In this document: positions 35,806 through 44,863 of the stretch, one piece after another | Numbering within the stretch: the stretch's first letter is position 1 | Layout: each line of letters starts with the position of its first letter | From: Bacteroidetes bacterium GWB2_32_14 | GTDB lineage: Bacteria; Bacteroidota; Bacteroidia; Bacteroidales; UBA12077 | Length of the DNA stretch: 64,000 bases | NCBI GenBank assembly: GCA_001768235.1 | Contig: MENK01000008.1 | Span: 62,001 to 126,000 of the forward strand | Direction of reading: 5' to 3' | Made by a program: the position numbers and the translations under genes | Notes under the pieces: generated by a model | Told to the model about the DNA's origin: nothing | What the model saw: the letters and a program-made list of their open reading frames with translations, nothing else | The model's database searches: none

Positions 35806-36402
35806 TGATATAATATGTAAGTCCTTAAACTTTTCAATCATATTTCTATGTAGGTCTATCAATTCTACAATTACACTTTTGTCTGTAATTGTTCTGCTTA
35901 CTGTAGATAGTAATTTTGCTTTTCTATTTTTTCTATCAGTTTGAAATGAAACTGAATAAACATTATGTCTTAATAAGCAAGTAATAATTTCTGAAGTGAA
36001 GAAGTTAATAGTCTTACCTGTATCCTTGCTTTTTATCAGGTAACGATTATCAAACTTTTCATTTCCAATTTTAATATTGTTTAATCCGAATCGTTTTAAT
36101 AACTTATTAAAAGCATCGTCCCAACTTAAAACTAAATTATAATCTAAAATGCTATCAAAGTCTAATTCAAATTTTAATGGTCTTGTATCAGATTCTGAAA
36201 GATTGATTACGTAATTCTTATATGGAATATTAAGGATAAGTTTCTCTGTTTCATTTCCAGAGTTGTGCACAATCCTGAATGTTCCATTAAGTTCTTTACC
36301 TATCTGACTCCATATATCTCGTTTTGTAAAAACATCTGTGTATCCTTGAGTTTGTGTTACAAAGGTTTGTTTTAAAAAATTTTCATTCACTTTCTTACTC
36401 AT
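35803..36402 (-). CDS. Unknown protein B (199 aa)
   Basis: No family recognised. The protein is soluble and mixed alpha/beta: TKRDIWSQIGKELNGTFRIV at the start, then KLILNIPYKNYVINLSES, FELDFDSILDYNLVLSW and IGNEKFDNRYLIKSKDTGKT. The phrase FDNRYLIKSKD and the surrounding strand pattern resemble protein A, so the two may be distant paralogues. The C-terminus DLHRNMIEKFKDLHIIS may be truncated, since the adjacent frame continues with plausible protein sequence after a possible single-base slip near 35805-35815. Gene order suggests a small accessory locus. Confidence 0.55.
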   Translation of the reverse strand: MSKKVNENFLKQTFVTQTQGYTDVFTKRDIWSQIGKELNGTFRIVHNSGNETEKLILNIPYKNYVINLSESDTRPLKFELDFDSILDYNLVLSWDDAFNKLLKRFGLNNIKIGNEKFDNRYLIKSKDTGKTINFFTSEIITCLLRHNVYSVSFQTDRKNRKAKLLSTVSRTITDKSVIVELIDLHRNMIEKFKDLHIIS

Positions 36403-36502
36403 AAACTGCCTTTTTTATTCTAATAAATTTAGCACTAACATTCGAATTGGTATAACAATCAATTCTCCTTTTATTTGAAATTGAGACTTTTAGCATCAGA
36501 TT

Positions 36503-36700
36503 TTATGAATCACTAACATTTTCATTATCATCATCATTCATAGTTTCTGTTTTTTTTAATCTGCCCGATTCTTTGAGTGCCCTGGTAATAATCCATTCCA
36601 ATTGACCATTTGTACTCCTGAATTCATCAGCAGCCCATTTCTCAAGAGCTTTGAGTTTACCCGGATCGAGACGGAGTACAAATGATTTTTTTTCCGACAT
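36503..36700 (-). CDS. Arc-type ribbon-helix-helix DNA-binding protein
   Basis: A 65-aa protein with the ribbon-helix-helix plan: strand KKSFVLRLDPGK, helix LKALEKWAADEFRS, turn TNGQLEW, helix IITRALKESGR, and an acidic tail. Arc-like RHH proteins bind DNA as dimers through the strand. It lies 4 bases downstream of the SPFH gene, so the pair form one transcript; Arc genes next to SPFH genes recur in other phyla. A perfect 12-bp inverted repeat in front of the SPFH gene is a likely autoregulatory operator. Confidence 0.85.
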   Translation of the reverse strand: MSEKKSFVLRLDPGKLKALEKWAADEFRSTNGQLEWIITRALKESGRLKKTETMNDDDNENVSDS

Positions 36701-36704
36701 GTGA

Positions 36705-37580
36705 TTAATGATTTATAGTACCTGCATTAATTACCGGACGGGCAGATTCATCGGAACATAAAACAACCATCAGATTACTAACCATTGCAGCTTTTGCTTC
36801 ATGATCAAATTCGATAATATTTTTCCCTGCAAGCTGATCTAAGGCCATTTCAACCATTCCGACAGCGCCTTCAACAATTTTAGATCGTGCAGCTACAACT
36901 GCAGTGGCCTGTTGTCTTCTTAACATGGCACTTGCAATTTCTTCGGCATAAGCAATATAATTAATTCTGGCCTCTATAACATGAATACCCGCAATTTCTA
37001 ATCGTTCGCGAATTTCTTTCTCCAATTCATGATTAACCTCTTCAACACCAGAACGCAATGTTGTTTCTGCTTCCCCGCCTGCCGGATGGACAGGTTCATC
37101 TTCAAAATTATCGTAGGGATATTTTCCGGCCAGTTTTCGCAATGCAGCTTCACTCTGGACAACAACAAAATGTTCAAACTCATCAACTTCGAAAGCTGCC
37201 TTAAATGTTTCTTCAACTCTCCAAACCAGAACGACACCAATTTTTATAGGATTTCCTACTTTGTCGTTTACCTTAATCGGGGTACTGTCGAAATTCCTTG
37301 CTCTCAACGAAAATTTCTTTTTTAGAAAAAAAGGGTTCGTCCAAAAAAAGCCATTTTGCTTAATTGTGCCTTTATACTCTCCAAACAAAACAAGCACAGA
37401 TGATTCATTCGGACTTACAATTACAAATCCGATCATCAGAAAAATTGATAATACTATTCCTAAAATAAACCAAGGGTTTTGAATATAGATTAAACCCAAA
37501 ACTGTTATTGCAAGAATCATAAATATCACGAATAACATGATATAACCTGAAATTGCAGAAAATACTTTTTCGTTTTTCAT
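36705..37580 (-). CDS. SPFH/Band 7 domain membrane protein
   Basis: A 291-aa membrane protein. Two hydrophobic segments cover about residues 10-57 (FVIFMILAITVLGLIYI and FILGIVLSIFLMIGFVIV), then the SPFH domain: VSPNESSVLVLFGEYKGT, KIGVVLVWRVEETFKAAFEV and HELEKEIRERLEIAGIHV. A helical region (AYAEEIASAMLRRQQATAVV) and an oligomerising end follow. Such proteins scaffold membrane microdomains and sometimes recruit proteases; no partner protease or NfeD is adjacent. It is the first gene of the SPFH-Arc operon, which has its own promoter. Confidence 0.92.
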   Translation of the reverse strand: MKNEKVFSAISGYIMLFVIFMILAITVLGLIYIQNPWFILGIVLSIFLMIGFVIVSPNESSVLVLFGEYKGTIKQNGFFWTNPFFLKKKFSLRARNFDSTPIKVNDKVGNPIKIGVVLVWRVEETFKAAFEVDEFEHFVVVQSEAALRKLAGKYPYDNFEDEPVHPAGGEAETTLRSGVEEVNHELEKEIRERLEIAGIHVIEARINYIAYAEEIASAMLRRQQATAVVAARSKIVEGAVGMVEMALDQLAGKNIIEFDHEAKAAMVSNLMVVLCSDESARPVINAGTINH

Positions 37581-37593
37581 AAAAATAAAATTA

Positions 37594-37620
37594 ATTGTGA
37601 TATCATTTTGATATCACAAT
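37594..37620. promoter_or_regulatory. Perfect 12-bp inverted repeat, probable operator of the SPFH-arc operon
   Basis: ATTGTGATATCA (37594-37605) and TGATATCACAAT (37609-37620) are exact inverted copies with a 3-base spacer. The repeat starts 13 bases upstream of the SPFH ATG and overlaps the -7 box. Its position and symmetry fit binding by the co-encoded Arc-type dimer; binding is inferred. Confidence 0.65.
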
Positions 37621-37648
37621 AATACAACAAAAAAATACCTAAGTCAAG
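37617..37648 (-). promoter_or_regulatory. Promoter of the SPFH-arc operon
   Basis: On the minus strand CTTG (37648-37645) and TATTATTG (37624-37617) are exactly 20 bases apart, matching TTTG-20-TAnnTTTG with one mismatch in each box. The -7 box overlaps the inverted repeat. Confidence 0.5.
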
Positions 37649-37663
37649 TTTTAGTAAAAAAAT

Positions 37664-37704
37664 TTGTAAAAAAATAGGGATATCGATTCAACGATTATCC
37701 CTAT
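37664..37704 (-). terminator. Terminator after the 72-aa gene
   Basis: ATAGGGATA (37674-37682) pairs with TATCCCTAT (37696-37704), extended by TCG/CGA inside. On the minus strand it is followed by a run of seven T. It separates the 72-aa gene from the SPFH operon. Confidence 0.82.
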
Positions 37705-37724
37705 ACATTTTATTTAATTAACAC

Positions 37725-37943
37725 TTAAGATTCCTGAATATATGTTTTCGCAAATTCTAAAATTTCATTCACTTTTTTTTCAGAAGGCGAATAGCTTTTT
37801 ATATTCAAGACATTCAGAACATCAGAAAATTCATCAAACAATAAATCATCGTAATTGTAGATTTCATTTTTAGAGTCTTCAAAATTTTCATATAAATAAA
37901 TCAGTGTAGAAGTTTTTCTCATAGGCGTTTGAATGGTTTTCAT
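37725..37943 (-). CDS. Small unknown protein (72 aa)
   Basis: An acidic, soluble 72-aa protein: TLIYLYENFEDSKNEIYNYD, then LLFDEFSDVLNVLNIKSYSP and a C-terminal helix KKVNEILEFAKTYIQES. It is not recognised. It lies 106 bases downstream of the ECF sigma factor on the same strand and is followed by a strong terminator, so it probably ends that transcript. The pattern SPSEKKVNEILEFAK is plausible as a short anti-sigma or adaptor segment, but nothing shows this. Confidence 0.65.
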   Translation of the reverse strand: MKTIQTPMRKTSTLIYLYENFEDSKNEIYNYDDLLFDEFSDVLNVLNIKSYSPSEKKVNEILEFAKTYIQES

Positions 37944-38049
37944 TTTTTATATATAACGCATCAGAAAAAAAAATAGTATATCAAATTGTAAAATGTTATA
38001 GCGTAAAAAAATAATTAACAACAATAATATACTAATAGCAAATCACCAT

Positions 38050-38640
38050 TTATCTGTATGTCAGGCTCAAATTCTTTTCTTCAATTAATTTTCGTAAATT
38101 AATTAAAGCATAACGCATTCTGCCTAAAGCTGTATTAATACTTACATTGGTTTGCTCGGCAATTTCTTTAAAGCTTAAATCGAGGTAATGCCTTAATATG
38201 ATCACTTCTTTTTGTTCCTGGGGTAAAAACTCAACCATTTTGCGTAAATCTGTTTCAATCTGTTCCTGAATAATTGTCTCCTCGATTGTACGTTCAGCAA
38301 ATCTTGTTGAGTTAAACAAATCATTTTCATAATCATCATTCGAAAATGTTTTCATTTGTTTTTCTTTTCTGAAATGATCGATAATTAAATTATGAGCAAT
38401 ACGTACAACCCAGGAAATAAACTTTCCATTTTCCTGGTATTTACCTGCATGCAACGATTTGATTACCTTGATAAAAGTTTCCTGGAAAATGTCTTCGGCT
38501 AACTGGTTGTTTTTTACCATTAAAAAGATATAGGTATAAACCTTATCTTTGTGCCGTTTAATCAGTATTTCGAAACTGGATTGTTCTCCGTTAATGAACT
38601 GTCTTACAAGTTCATGATCGGAATATTTTGAAGCTTCCAA
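38050..38640 (-). CDS. ECF-type RNA polymerase sigma factor
   Basis: A 196-aa sigma-70 family protein with region 2 (KVYTYIFLMVKNNQLAEDIF, then QETFIKVIKSL) and region 4 (LPQEQKEVIILRHYLDLSFK, EIAEQTNVSINTALGRMRYA). Region 3 is absent, as in ECF sigma factors. The start is TTG at 38640, supported by GGAGG 5 bases upstream and by the lack of an ATG until within region 2. No anti-sigma gene with a membrane helix is adjacent; the only same-strand neighbour is a 72-aa acidic protein. Confidence 0.93.
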   Translation of the reverse strand: MEASKYSDHELVRQFINGEQSSFEILIKRHKDKVYTYIFLMVKNNQLAEDIFQETFIKVIKSLHAGKYQENGKFISWVVRIAHNLIIDHFRKEKQMKTFSNDDYENDLFNSTRFAERTIEETIIQEQIETDLRKMVEFLPQEQKEVIILRHYLDLSFKEIAEQTNVSINTALGRMRYALINLRKLIEEKNLSLTYR

Positions 38641-38645
38641 AATAA

Positions 38646-38650
38646 CCTCC
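38646..38650 (-). promoter_or_regulatory. Strong Shine-Dalgarno site deciding the TTG start
   Basis: On the minus strand AAAAAGGAGG is followed by TTATT and then the TTG start of the sigma factor. A full GGAGG is rare in this window, where most genes have only A/T-rich leaders. Confidence 0.75.
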
Positions 38651-38813
38651 TTTTTAAATTAAATAAAAGAGTAGAAGTTCAATCGATAAACAATCCTCCG
38701 AATTTTAGGTTAGTAAATAAATAATTAATTTAGTGCAATTAAATAAAAAATCTTGTAATTTCAAACTAATTTAAAAAATCTTAACATTCTTTAAGTTTTT
38801 CAACTCAACAATT

Positions 38814-41618
38814 ATGCCAATAAAAGAACAATACATTTATATAAAAGGAGCTAAAGTACATAATTTAAAAAATATCAGTTTAAAAATCCCGCGTGATAAA
38901 TTTGTTGTTATTACAGGTGTTTCCGGATCTGGGAAATCGTCTCTTGCCTTTGATACCATATACGCCGAAGGGCAAAGAAGATATGTTGAAAGTCTTTCTG
39001 CTTATGCCCGACAGTTTTTAGGAAAAATAAATAAACCCGATGTGGAAATTATACATGGCATCCCTCCTGCCATCGCCATTGAACAAAAGGTAAACACACG
39101 AAACCCAAGATCAACTGTAGGAACATCAACTGAAGTCTATGACTATTTAAAACTACTTTTCGCACGTATTGGCAAAACCATTTCTCCTGTTTCAAATAAG
39201 CAGGTTCAACGACATTCAGTCACTGATGTTATTAATCATATCATATCTTTTGAAAAAAATACAAAAACATTAATTCTTACTCCTTACAATCAACAAAAAG
39301 AAAAAACATTATCCGGGCAATTATCATTACTCTTAAACGAAGGAATAACCCGTATTGAACAAGATAATGAGACTTATAAAATAAATGAACTATTAACCGA
39401 TGTTGTAAAAATAAATTCTAAAAAAACATTTCATATTGTTGTTGACAGAATTGTTGTTAAAACTGATGATGATTCAATGGCCAGGTTAGCAGATTCTGTA
39501 CAAATTGCTTTTAACGAAGGAAAAGGATATTGCCAGGTAAAATCCTTTACAGATAAAGGGGTAATTACTGAAAACTTCTCCAATAAATTCGAAGCCGATG
39601 GTATTGAATTTGAAGATCCTACTGTGCACACATTTAGTTTTAATAATCCCGTTGGTGCATGTCCCCGTTGCGAAGGTTACGGAAAAATAATTGGTATTGA
39701 CGAAGACTTAGTAATACCTAACAAGAAACTTTCAATTTACCAGGAAGCTATTGCCTGCTGGAAAGGTGATAAAATGCAGGAATGGAATCAGAAACTCATT
39801 TACAATGCCGATAAGTTTGATTTTCCTATTCATAAACCTTTTTTTGAATTAACAGAGGAACAAAAACAATTGCTATGGACAGGGAACAAGTATTTTAACG
39901 GGTTAAATACATTTTTCGAACATCTCGAAGAACAGAAATACAAAATCCAATACAGAGTCATGCTTTCTCGGTACAGGGGGAAAACAGATTGTCCTGACTG
40001 TAGAGGAACCCGTTTAAAAAAGGAAGCTTCGTATGTTAAAGTTGGAAATAGTTCGTTACAGGATTTAGTTTTAATGCCCATAAATGAGCTACAGCAATTT
40101 TTCGAAAATTTAACTTTAACTGAATTTGAAAAGGAAGTTTCGAAACGAATTCTGCTTGAGATTAACAACAGGTTAGATTTTCTAATGAATGTAGGATTAG
40201 GATATCTGACCCTGAACAGGCTTTCGTCAACACTTTCAGGAGGTGAGTCTCAAAGAATTAACCTTGCAACATCTTTGGGAAGCAGTCTTGTTGGCTCGCT
40301 TTATATTCTTGATGAACCAAGTATAGGTTTACATCCAAAAGATAACGAACGTTTAATAAAAGTATTAAAACAACTTCAAACAATTGGAAATTCCGTTATT
40401 GTTGTTGAACATGATGAAGAAATTATTAAATCGGCTGATGAAATAATTGACATTGGCCCATTTGCAGGAAGGCTTGGTGGCGAAATAATTTTCCAGGGAA
40501 ACCACATTGATATATTAAAAAGTGAAGAAAGTTTAACAGCTAAATACCTTACAGGTAAAGAAAAAATTGAAATCCCCCGTCAGCGAAGAAAATGGAATAA
40601 TTACATAGAGATAAAAGGTGCCCGTGAGAATAACTTAAACCATATTGATGTAAAATTCCCCTTACACACATTAACAGTAGTAACCGGGGTAAGTGGATCC
40701 GGTAAATCTTCTTTAGTTAAAAGTATTCTTACTCCTGCTTTAAGTAAAAGATTATTAGGTTTAGGAGAGAAAACAGGAAGGTTTGAAGAATTAACCGGCG
40801 ATATCCACTTGTTAAAAAGCATTGAGTTTGTCGATCAGAATCCTATTGGAAAATCATCGCGTTCAAATCCAGTGACTTACCTTAAAGCTTATGACGAAAT
40901 TCGTAAGTTATATTCAGATCAGCAGGCTGCAAAAATCAACAATTACAAACCATCCCATTTTTCGTTTAATATTGATGGAGGCCGCTGTAGTGAATGCCAG
41001 GGTGAAGGTATTATTAAGGTTGAGATGCAGTTTATGGCTGATATTACCCTTATTTGCGATACCTGCAATGGAAAACGTTTTAAAGACGAAATTCTTGATG
41101 TAAAATATAGAAATAAAAGTATTTTCGATATTCTTGAACTTACGGTTGATGAAGCAATCGAGTTTTTTAATCAAAGTAAAGATAGCACCGAGCGAAAAAT
41201 TGTTGAAAAACTATCACCACTTGCTGATGTAGGTTTAGGATATATAAAACTGGGACAATCATCGAGTACATTGAGTGGTGGCGAGAGCCAGCGTGTTAAA
41301 TTAGCTTCATTTTTAAGTAAAGAATCTGAAAACAAGCACACTTTATTTATATTCGATGAACCAACAACAGGGCTTCATTTTCACGATATTAGAAAACTGC
41401 TTGATGCATTTAATGCTCTTATTGCCCGCGGGCATAGTATTATAATTATTGAACATAACCTTGAAGTTATTAAATCTGCTGACTGGATTATTGATTTAGG
41501 CCCCGGAGGCGGAAAAGACGGAGGAAATATTATTTTTGAAGGCAAGCCTGAAGAAATAATTCATTGCGAAAATTCATTTACAGGAAAATATTTAAAAGAA
41601 AAACTGACCCGATTCTAA
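38814..41618 (+). CDS. uvrA: Excinuclease ABC subunit A
   Basis: A 934-aa DNA damage sensor that works with UvrB in nucleotide excision repair. Two ABC ATPase modules are complete: Walker [18 protein letters not shown] (about residues 32-48) and [17 protein letters not shown], and two signature motifs [12 protein letters not shown] and [12 protein letters not shown]. Zinc knuckles are CPRC and CPDC in the first half and CSEC/CDTC in the second. Length matches bacterial UvrA. It diverges from the sigma factor and ends in a strong hairpin terminator. Confidence 0.96.
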   Translation: MPIKEQYIYIKGAKVHNLKNISLKIPRDKFVVITGVSGSGKSSLAFDTIYAEGQRRYVESLSAYARQFLGKINKPDVEIIHGIPPAIAIEQKVNTRNPRSTVGTSTEVYDYLKLLFARIGKTISPVSNKQVQRHSVTDVINHIISFEKNTKTLILTPYNQQKEKTLSGQLSLLLNEGITRIEQDNETYKINELLTDVVKINSKKTFHIVVDRIVVKTDDDSMARLADSVQIAFNEGKGYCQVKSFTDKGVITENFSNKFEADGIEFEDPTVHTFSFNNPVGACPRCEGYGKIIGIDEDLVIPNKKLSIYQEAIACWKGDKMQEWNQKLIYNADKFDFPIHKPFFELTEEQKQLLWTGNKYFNGLNTFFEHLEEQKYKIQYRVMLSRYRGKTDCPDCRGTRLKKEASYVKVGNSSLQDLVLMPINELQQFFENLTLTEFEKEVSKRILLEINNRLDFLMNVGLGYLTLNRLSSTLSGGESQRINLATSLGSSLVGSLYILDEPSIGLHPKDNERLIKVLKQLQTIGNSVIVVEHDEEIIKSADEIIDIGPFAGRLGGEIIFQGNHIDILKSEESLTAKYLTGKEKIEIPRQRRKWNNYIEIKGARENNLNHIDVKFPLHTLTVVTGVSGSGKSSLVKSILTPALSKRLLGLGEKTGRFEELTGDIHLLKSIEFVDQNPIGKSSRSNPVTYLKAYDEIRKLYSDQQAAKINNYKPSHFSFNIDGGRCSECQGEGIIKVEMQFMADITLICDTCNGKRFKDEILDVKYRNKSIFDILELTVDEAIEFFNQSKDSTERKIVEKLSPLADVGLGYIKLGQSSSTLSGGESQRVKLASFLSKESENKHTLFIFDEPTTGLHFHDIRKLLDAFNALIARGHSIIIIEHNLEVIKSADWIIDLGPGGGKDGGNIIFEGKPEEIIHCENSFTGKYLKEKLTRF

Positions 41619-41622
41619 AACA

Positions 41623-41650
41623 AAAAACCCCGTATAATACGGGGTTTTTA
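41623..41650. terminator. Bidirectional terminator between uvrA and the 149-aa gene
   Basis: AAAAACCCCGTA and TACGGGGTTTTT form a long perfect stem around a short loop, with a T-run on the plus strand and an A-run on the other side. It is shared by the converging genes. Confidence 0.88.
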
Positions 41651-41667
41651 TTCGTTGTATTTATAAT

Positions 41668-42117
41668 TTATTCTGAAGCATTTTCTTTAATACCAAACAA
41701 AATTGCTACACAGCCACTAATGAGTTCTTCAGATTCTCCTTCACCGCTTTTAACACGTAACGAAATAATTAATTGCTGACTGGCTTCGAGTTTAAAATCC
41801 CAAAGATTTGAGTAGTTACTTTTCCTGTTATCGTATAAAACATTACGATTAACATCAAGTACCTGAAATTCTATTTCGGGCAATGCATCTGAACCGCAAA
41901 TATAAATTCTATAATTCTGGCCTGCATAAAATGTTTTATATAACTCTGCATCTTCACCTTCGGTTAATATAGCAGCATTAAAATTCCCATCGTGAATATA
42001 AGGGGAAAGTTCAAGCTTACAAACCTTTTTGGCAAAACTTTTACATTGTGATTTACCTGCAAATGGTAAAAAAGCTATTAATGTCAAAATAATTATTACC
42101 TGGAATATTTTTTTCAT
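41668..42117 (-). CDS. Small exported protein of unknown function
   Basis: A 149-aa protein with a signal peptide (QVIIILTLIAFLPFAGKSQ). The mature part holds three early cysteines (QCKSFAKKVCKLELSPYIHD and later ICGSDALPE) and beta-rich sequence: YKTFYAGQNYRIYICG, EIEFQVLDVNRNVLYDN and LKLEASQQ-like FKLEASQQLIISLRV. Proteins with this pattern are common in Bacteroidota without a known role. It lies 14 bases downstream of a lipoprotein gene, so both are likely from one transcript and act in the envelope. Confidence 0.75.
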   Translation of the reverse strand: MKKIFQVIIILTLIAFLPFAGKSQCKSFAKKVCKLELSPYIHDGNFNAAILTEGEDAELYKTFYAGQNYRIYICGSDALPEIEFQVLDVNRNVLYDNRKSNYSNLWDFKLEASQQLIISLRVKSGEGESEELISGCVAILFGIKENASE

Positions 42118-42131
42118 AGCAGAGGAAATTT

Positions 42132-43064
42132 TTATAATGTATAATTATTTCGTATTACTTTGATTTTATCTTTTAACTCACTGTATGTTTTCGGACTCAT
42201 TGAAATTTTAGTCTTTGACTTTAGTGTAGTTACTTTTGTTTCTTCATCAGTAACCGGTTCAATTTTAGAAGTTGAAATTTCAATTTTATCAAATATTGCT
42301 TTTAATTCATTCACATTCGTGATTATATTTTTAACATCTTCGTTATCCTGATTTTGATTAAGCAGGTTAAATACAGTGGTTAAAGTTAATTTTTGATCAA
42401 TAATACGATTGACAAGTTCATTATTTTCCAAATCGGCATCAGAACCAACAAGGTTCGTAGCAATATACAAACCTTCTACCCACCCGCCAACAAGAACAAT
42501 TGTTGACAATGCCTGACGATCGTTTTCTTCAAAAAATGAGCTGGAATTCATAATTGTTTCCGAAATAATATCCATAATAACATCCCTGTTATTAATGTTT
42601 GCTTCGAGTCGTTCAACAATATCTTCGTCAATAGCATTTAAAATCCCTAGTCCTTCTGCCATCTTCTTGGAAGCATTCATGTAATTTATGGTAGCCTGGG
42701 TTTGATCAAATAAGCTCGCGTAACTCAAATCGGTAGTATATATACCTAAATTCAGGGCCATGCTTTTATTTGTTACATATCTTGATACATTATCAACAGG
42801 GTTTAATAACTCCTCATTATATTTTGCTCCTGCCTGTTTTAATATCATTGCAGTTTCTAATGGAGAAGGTAATGAATAAAATATTTCCTTAACTGTTTTA
42901 ACATCCTGAATAAGCTGCTCATTTATTTCTAAAGAGTCTAACGTTACCGTATCATCTGAATCCGAAGTTTTTGATTTGTCTGATGAACAACTTGAAATAA
43001 CTGCAATAGACAGAGAAATTGCAAAATACTTAATGGCCTTTCGTAAAACTGGTGTACTATTCAT
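42132..43064 (-). CDS. Predicted lipoprotein of unknown function
   Basis: A 310-aa protein. The N-terminus has a lipobox, SIAVISSCSSDKSKTSDSDD, with Cys26 as the lipidation site followed by Asp/Ser residues. The rest is helical: SLPSPLETAMILKQAGAKYN, then TTDLSYASLFDQTQATINYM and LVGGWVEGLYIATNLVG. It ends with KTKISMSPKTYSELKDKIKV. I know similar conserved Bacteroidota lipoproteins but no function. It precedes the 149-aa exported protein by 14 bases. A periplasmic helical bundle fits the sequence. Confidence 0.8.
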   Translation of the reverse strand: MNSTPVLRKAIKYFAISLSIAVISSCSSDKSKTSDSDDTVTLDSLEINEQLIQDVKTVKEIFYSLPSPLETAMILKQAGAKYNEELLNPVDNVSRYVTNKSMALNLGIYTTDLSYASLFDQTQATINYMNASKKMAEGLGILNAIDEDIVERLEANINNRDVIMDIISETIMNSSSFFEENDRQALSTIVLVGGWVEGLYIATNLVGSDADLENNELVNRIIDQKLTLTTVFNLLNQNQDNEDVKNIITNVNELKAIFDKIEISTSKIEPVTDEETKVTTLKSKTKISMSPKTYSELKDKIKVIRNNYTL

Positions 43065-43341
43065 AATTTACTGTTTTATTAATTGTTACCAATTTAAAAC
43101 ATTTTTTAGTAAAATTAACACTTTTTTTTAAAAAACAAAATTTAAAATACTTGTCAAGTGATTACAACTTCTGTGTTTTAAAATGCACGTTTTAAAATTT
43201 TGATTTAAGCAGGTTTAAATAATTTTGAACTAATATAGGAAAATAAATTATGAATAGCCAATATTTATAATGATTTGTTCTAATTTTGCACTGAGTATTT
43301 TTATTAACAGCCTGAAAAATCACATAAAAGATAAATAAACG

Positions 43342-43857
43342 ATGACAAATAAAGAATTAATTAAAAATCTAAACTCAAATAATCCCAACCTGATAATACA
43401 AACCCTGAATTTTATTTCTAATCAAGGAAGTTCTGAAATTGTCGATCATTTAATTGATCTTCTTCATAAAAACAAAGACCAGCAAATACAAGCAGAGCTT
43501 ATTCATATTCTCGAAAATATTCATGATCAAAAATCGGTTATTCCAATAACAAATGCATTAAAAAACACTAAATACATAAACGAGCGGGCATTACTATTAT
43601 CAACTTGCTGGAAGAATAGCATTAAATATGATGAATTTGCTGAATTATTTACCGATATTTTTATTGAAAGTAATTTTGAAGAGGCTTTTGATGCATTTAC
43701 TGTACTTGATAATTTACATTCAGTAAGTGATGAAAATATTACTAAATGTATATTAAAACTTGAAAGTTCGGTAGAAGATGCAAATGATTTAAAGAAACCA
43801 TTATTTTCGGAACTTATTAAAATATTTTTAAGTTTTAAAGAAAATCCTGCCGAATAA
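43342..43857 (+). CDS. HEAT-repeat-like protein
   Basis: A 171-aa soluble protein with short helical repeats: NPNLIIQTLNFISNQGSSEI, VDHLIDLLHKNKDQQIQAEL, then IHILENIHDQKSVIPITNAL and NERALLLSTCWKN. These read like HEAT or PBS-lyase type repeats, i.e. a protein-binding scaffold. No catalytic motif is seen. It is a single gene between the divergent lipoprotein and the converging DHODH-like gene, and its stop codon lies in the loop of the terminator. A -7-like box TAATTTTG is at 43281-43288. Confidence 0.75.
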   Translation: MTNKELIKNLNSNNPNLIIQTLNFISNQGSSEIVDHLIDLLHKNKDQQIQAELIHILENIHDQKSVIPITNALKNTKYINERALLLSTCWKNSIKYDEFAELFTDIFIESNFEEAFDAFTVLDNLHSVSDENITKCILKLESSVEDANDLKKPLFSELIKIFLSFKENPAE

Positions 43858-43870
43858 GCAGGATTTTTAT
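43842..43870. terminator. Terminator overlapping the end of the HEAT-like gene
   Basis: AAATCCTGC (43842-43850) and GCAGGATTT (43858-43866) form a perfect 9-bp stem. The TAA stop (43855-43857) is in the loop. A T-run follows, and the structure also serves the converging DHODH-like gene. Confidence 0.8.
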
Positions 43871-44839
43871 TTATTGAATACTTGAAAAATATCTCATAAA
43901 CTGTGAACGTTCATAAATCAGCGGATCATCAATCTTATCATAACTCATTTTACCCCTGAATTCTTCAATGCTTTTATAACCCTTATTTTCCATCCATTTT
44001 TCAATATCTTTAAGAATTACATCCAATTGGTCGAGTCCGTTTTTATATAAGGTAGAACATACCTGAACAGAAGCTGCACCGGCTAAAATTTGTTTAATGG
44101 CAGCTTTTCCATCGTGAATACCTGTAGAAGCTGCTATATCTGTTTTTGTAATTTTTGAAGATATAATCCCTACCCATCGAAGAGAATTTCGAATATCGGA
44201 AGGAGTACTGAAAATATCAGCAGATCCGAATTTTAATGTATCAATGTCAATATCAGGCGCATATAACCTGTTAAATAAAACAACACCGGGGACATTTAGT
44301 TTTTGAACAAATCCAACCAAATTTGAGAAATGTGAGCTTAATTTGAAAGCAAAAGGTATTTTTAACATTCCGCGCAACTTTTCAGCTAATTCGAAATAAA
44401 TATTTTCATATTTCTCAGGCGGGGCATTTCTATCCATTGGAAGTACAAATACATTTACTTCAAGAGCATCAGCACCTGCTGCTTCAATTTTCCTGGCAAA
44501 AGAAACCCATTCTTTTGATGAAACACAATTAATGCTTGCAATAACAGGTATTTTAACCTGGGCTTTAGCATTTTTTATTAAATCGAGGTATTCCTGAACT
44601 GAATTATTCTTTGTATAGTAATTAATATAATCTAAAGCCTCGGGGTAATCTGTATTATTGGCCAATTTACCAGCATCCACGTTTATTTGCTCTTCGAACA
44701 GTGATTTAAGAACAACTGCACCGGCTCCTTTTGCTTCCAGATTCTTGATTTTTTCTATACTATTTGTCAGTCCTGAACTTGCAACAATTACAGGATTCCT
44801 TAATTTTAACCCTAAATAGGTTGTTTCGAGTTTATTCAT
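43871..44839 (-). CDS. Dihydroorotate dehydrogenase-like flavoprotein
   Basis: A 322-aa TIM-barrel protein of the PyrD family: TYLGLKLRNPVIVASSGLTN, VIASINCVSSKEWVSFARKI, GVVLFNRLYAPDID and ASTGIHDGKAAIKQILAGAA, VQVCSTLYKNGLDQ. FMN binding is expected from these segments. The substrate loop NxSxPN of true dihydroorotate dehydrogenases is replaced by EVNVFVLPMDRN, so dihydroorotate may not be the substrate. It follows yggS by 24 bases on the same strand. I leave the symbol empty for this reason. Confidence 0.85.
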   Translation of the reverse strand: MNKLETTYLGLKLRNPVIVASSGLTNSIEKIKNLEAKGAGAVVLKSLFEEQINVDAGKLANNTDYPEALDYINYYTKNNSVQEYLDLIKNAKAQVKIPVIASINCVSSKEWVSFARKIEAAGADALEVNVFVLPMDRNAPPEKYENIYFELAEKLRGMLKIPFAFKLSSHFSNLVGFVQKLNVPGVVLFNRLYAPDIDIDTLKFGSADIFSTPSDIRNSLRWVGIISSKITKTDIAASTGIHDGKAAIKQILAGAASVQVCSTLYKNGLDQLDVILKDIEKWMENKGYKSIEEFRGKMSYDKIDDPLIYERSQFMRYFSSIQ

Positions 44840-44863
44840 AATATTTATTTTATAGTAAAAATC

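Noticed and set aside
43175-43198. Direct repeat GTTTTAAAAT before the lipoprotein and HEAT-like genes
   Set aside because: Low-complexity A/T sequence; the TTTTAAAA word is common here by composition.
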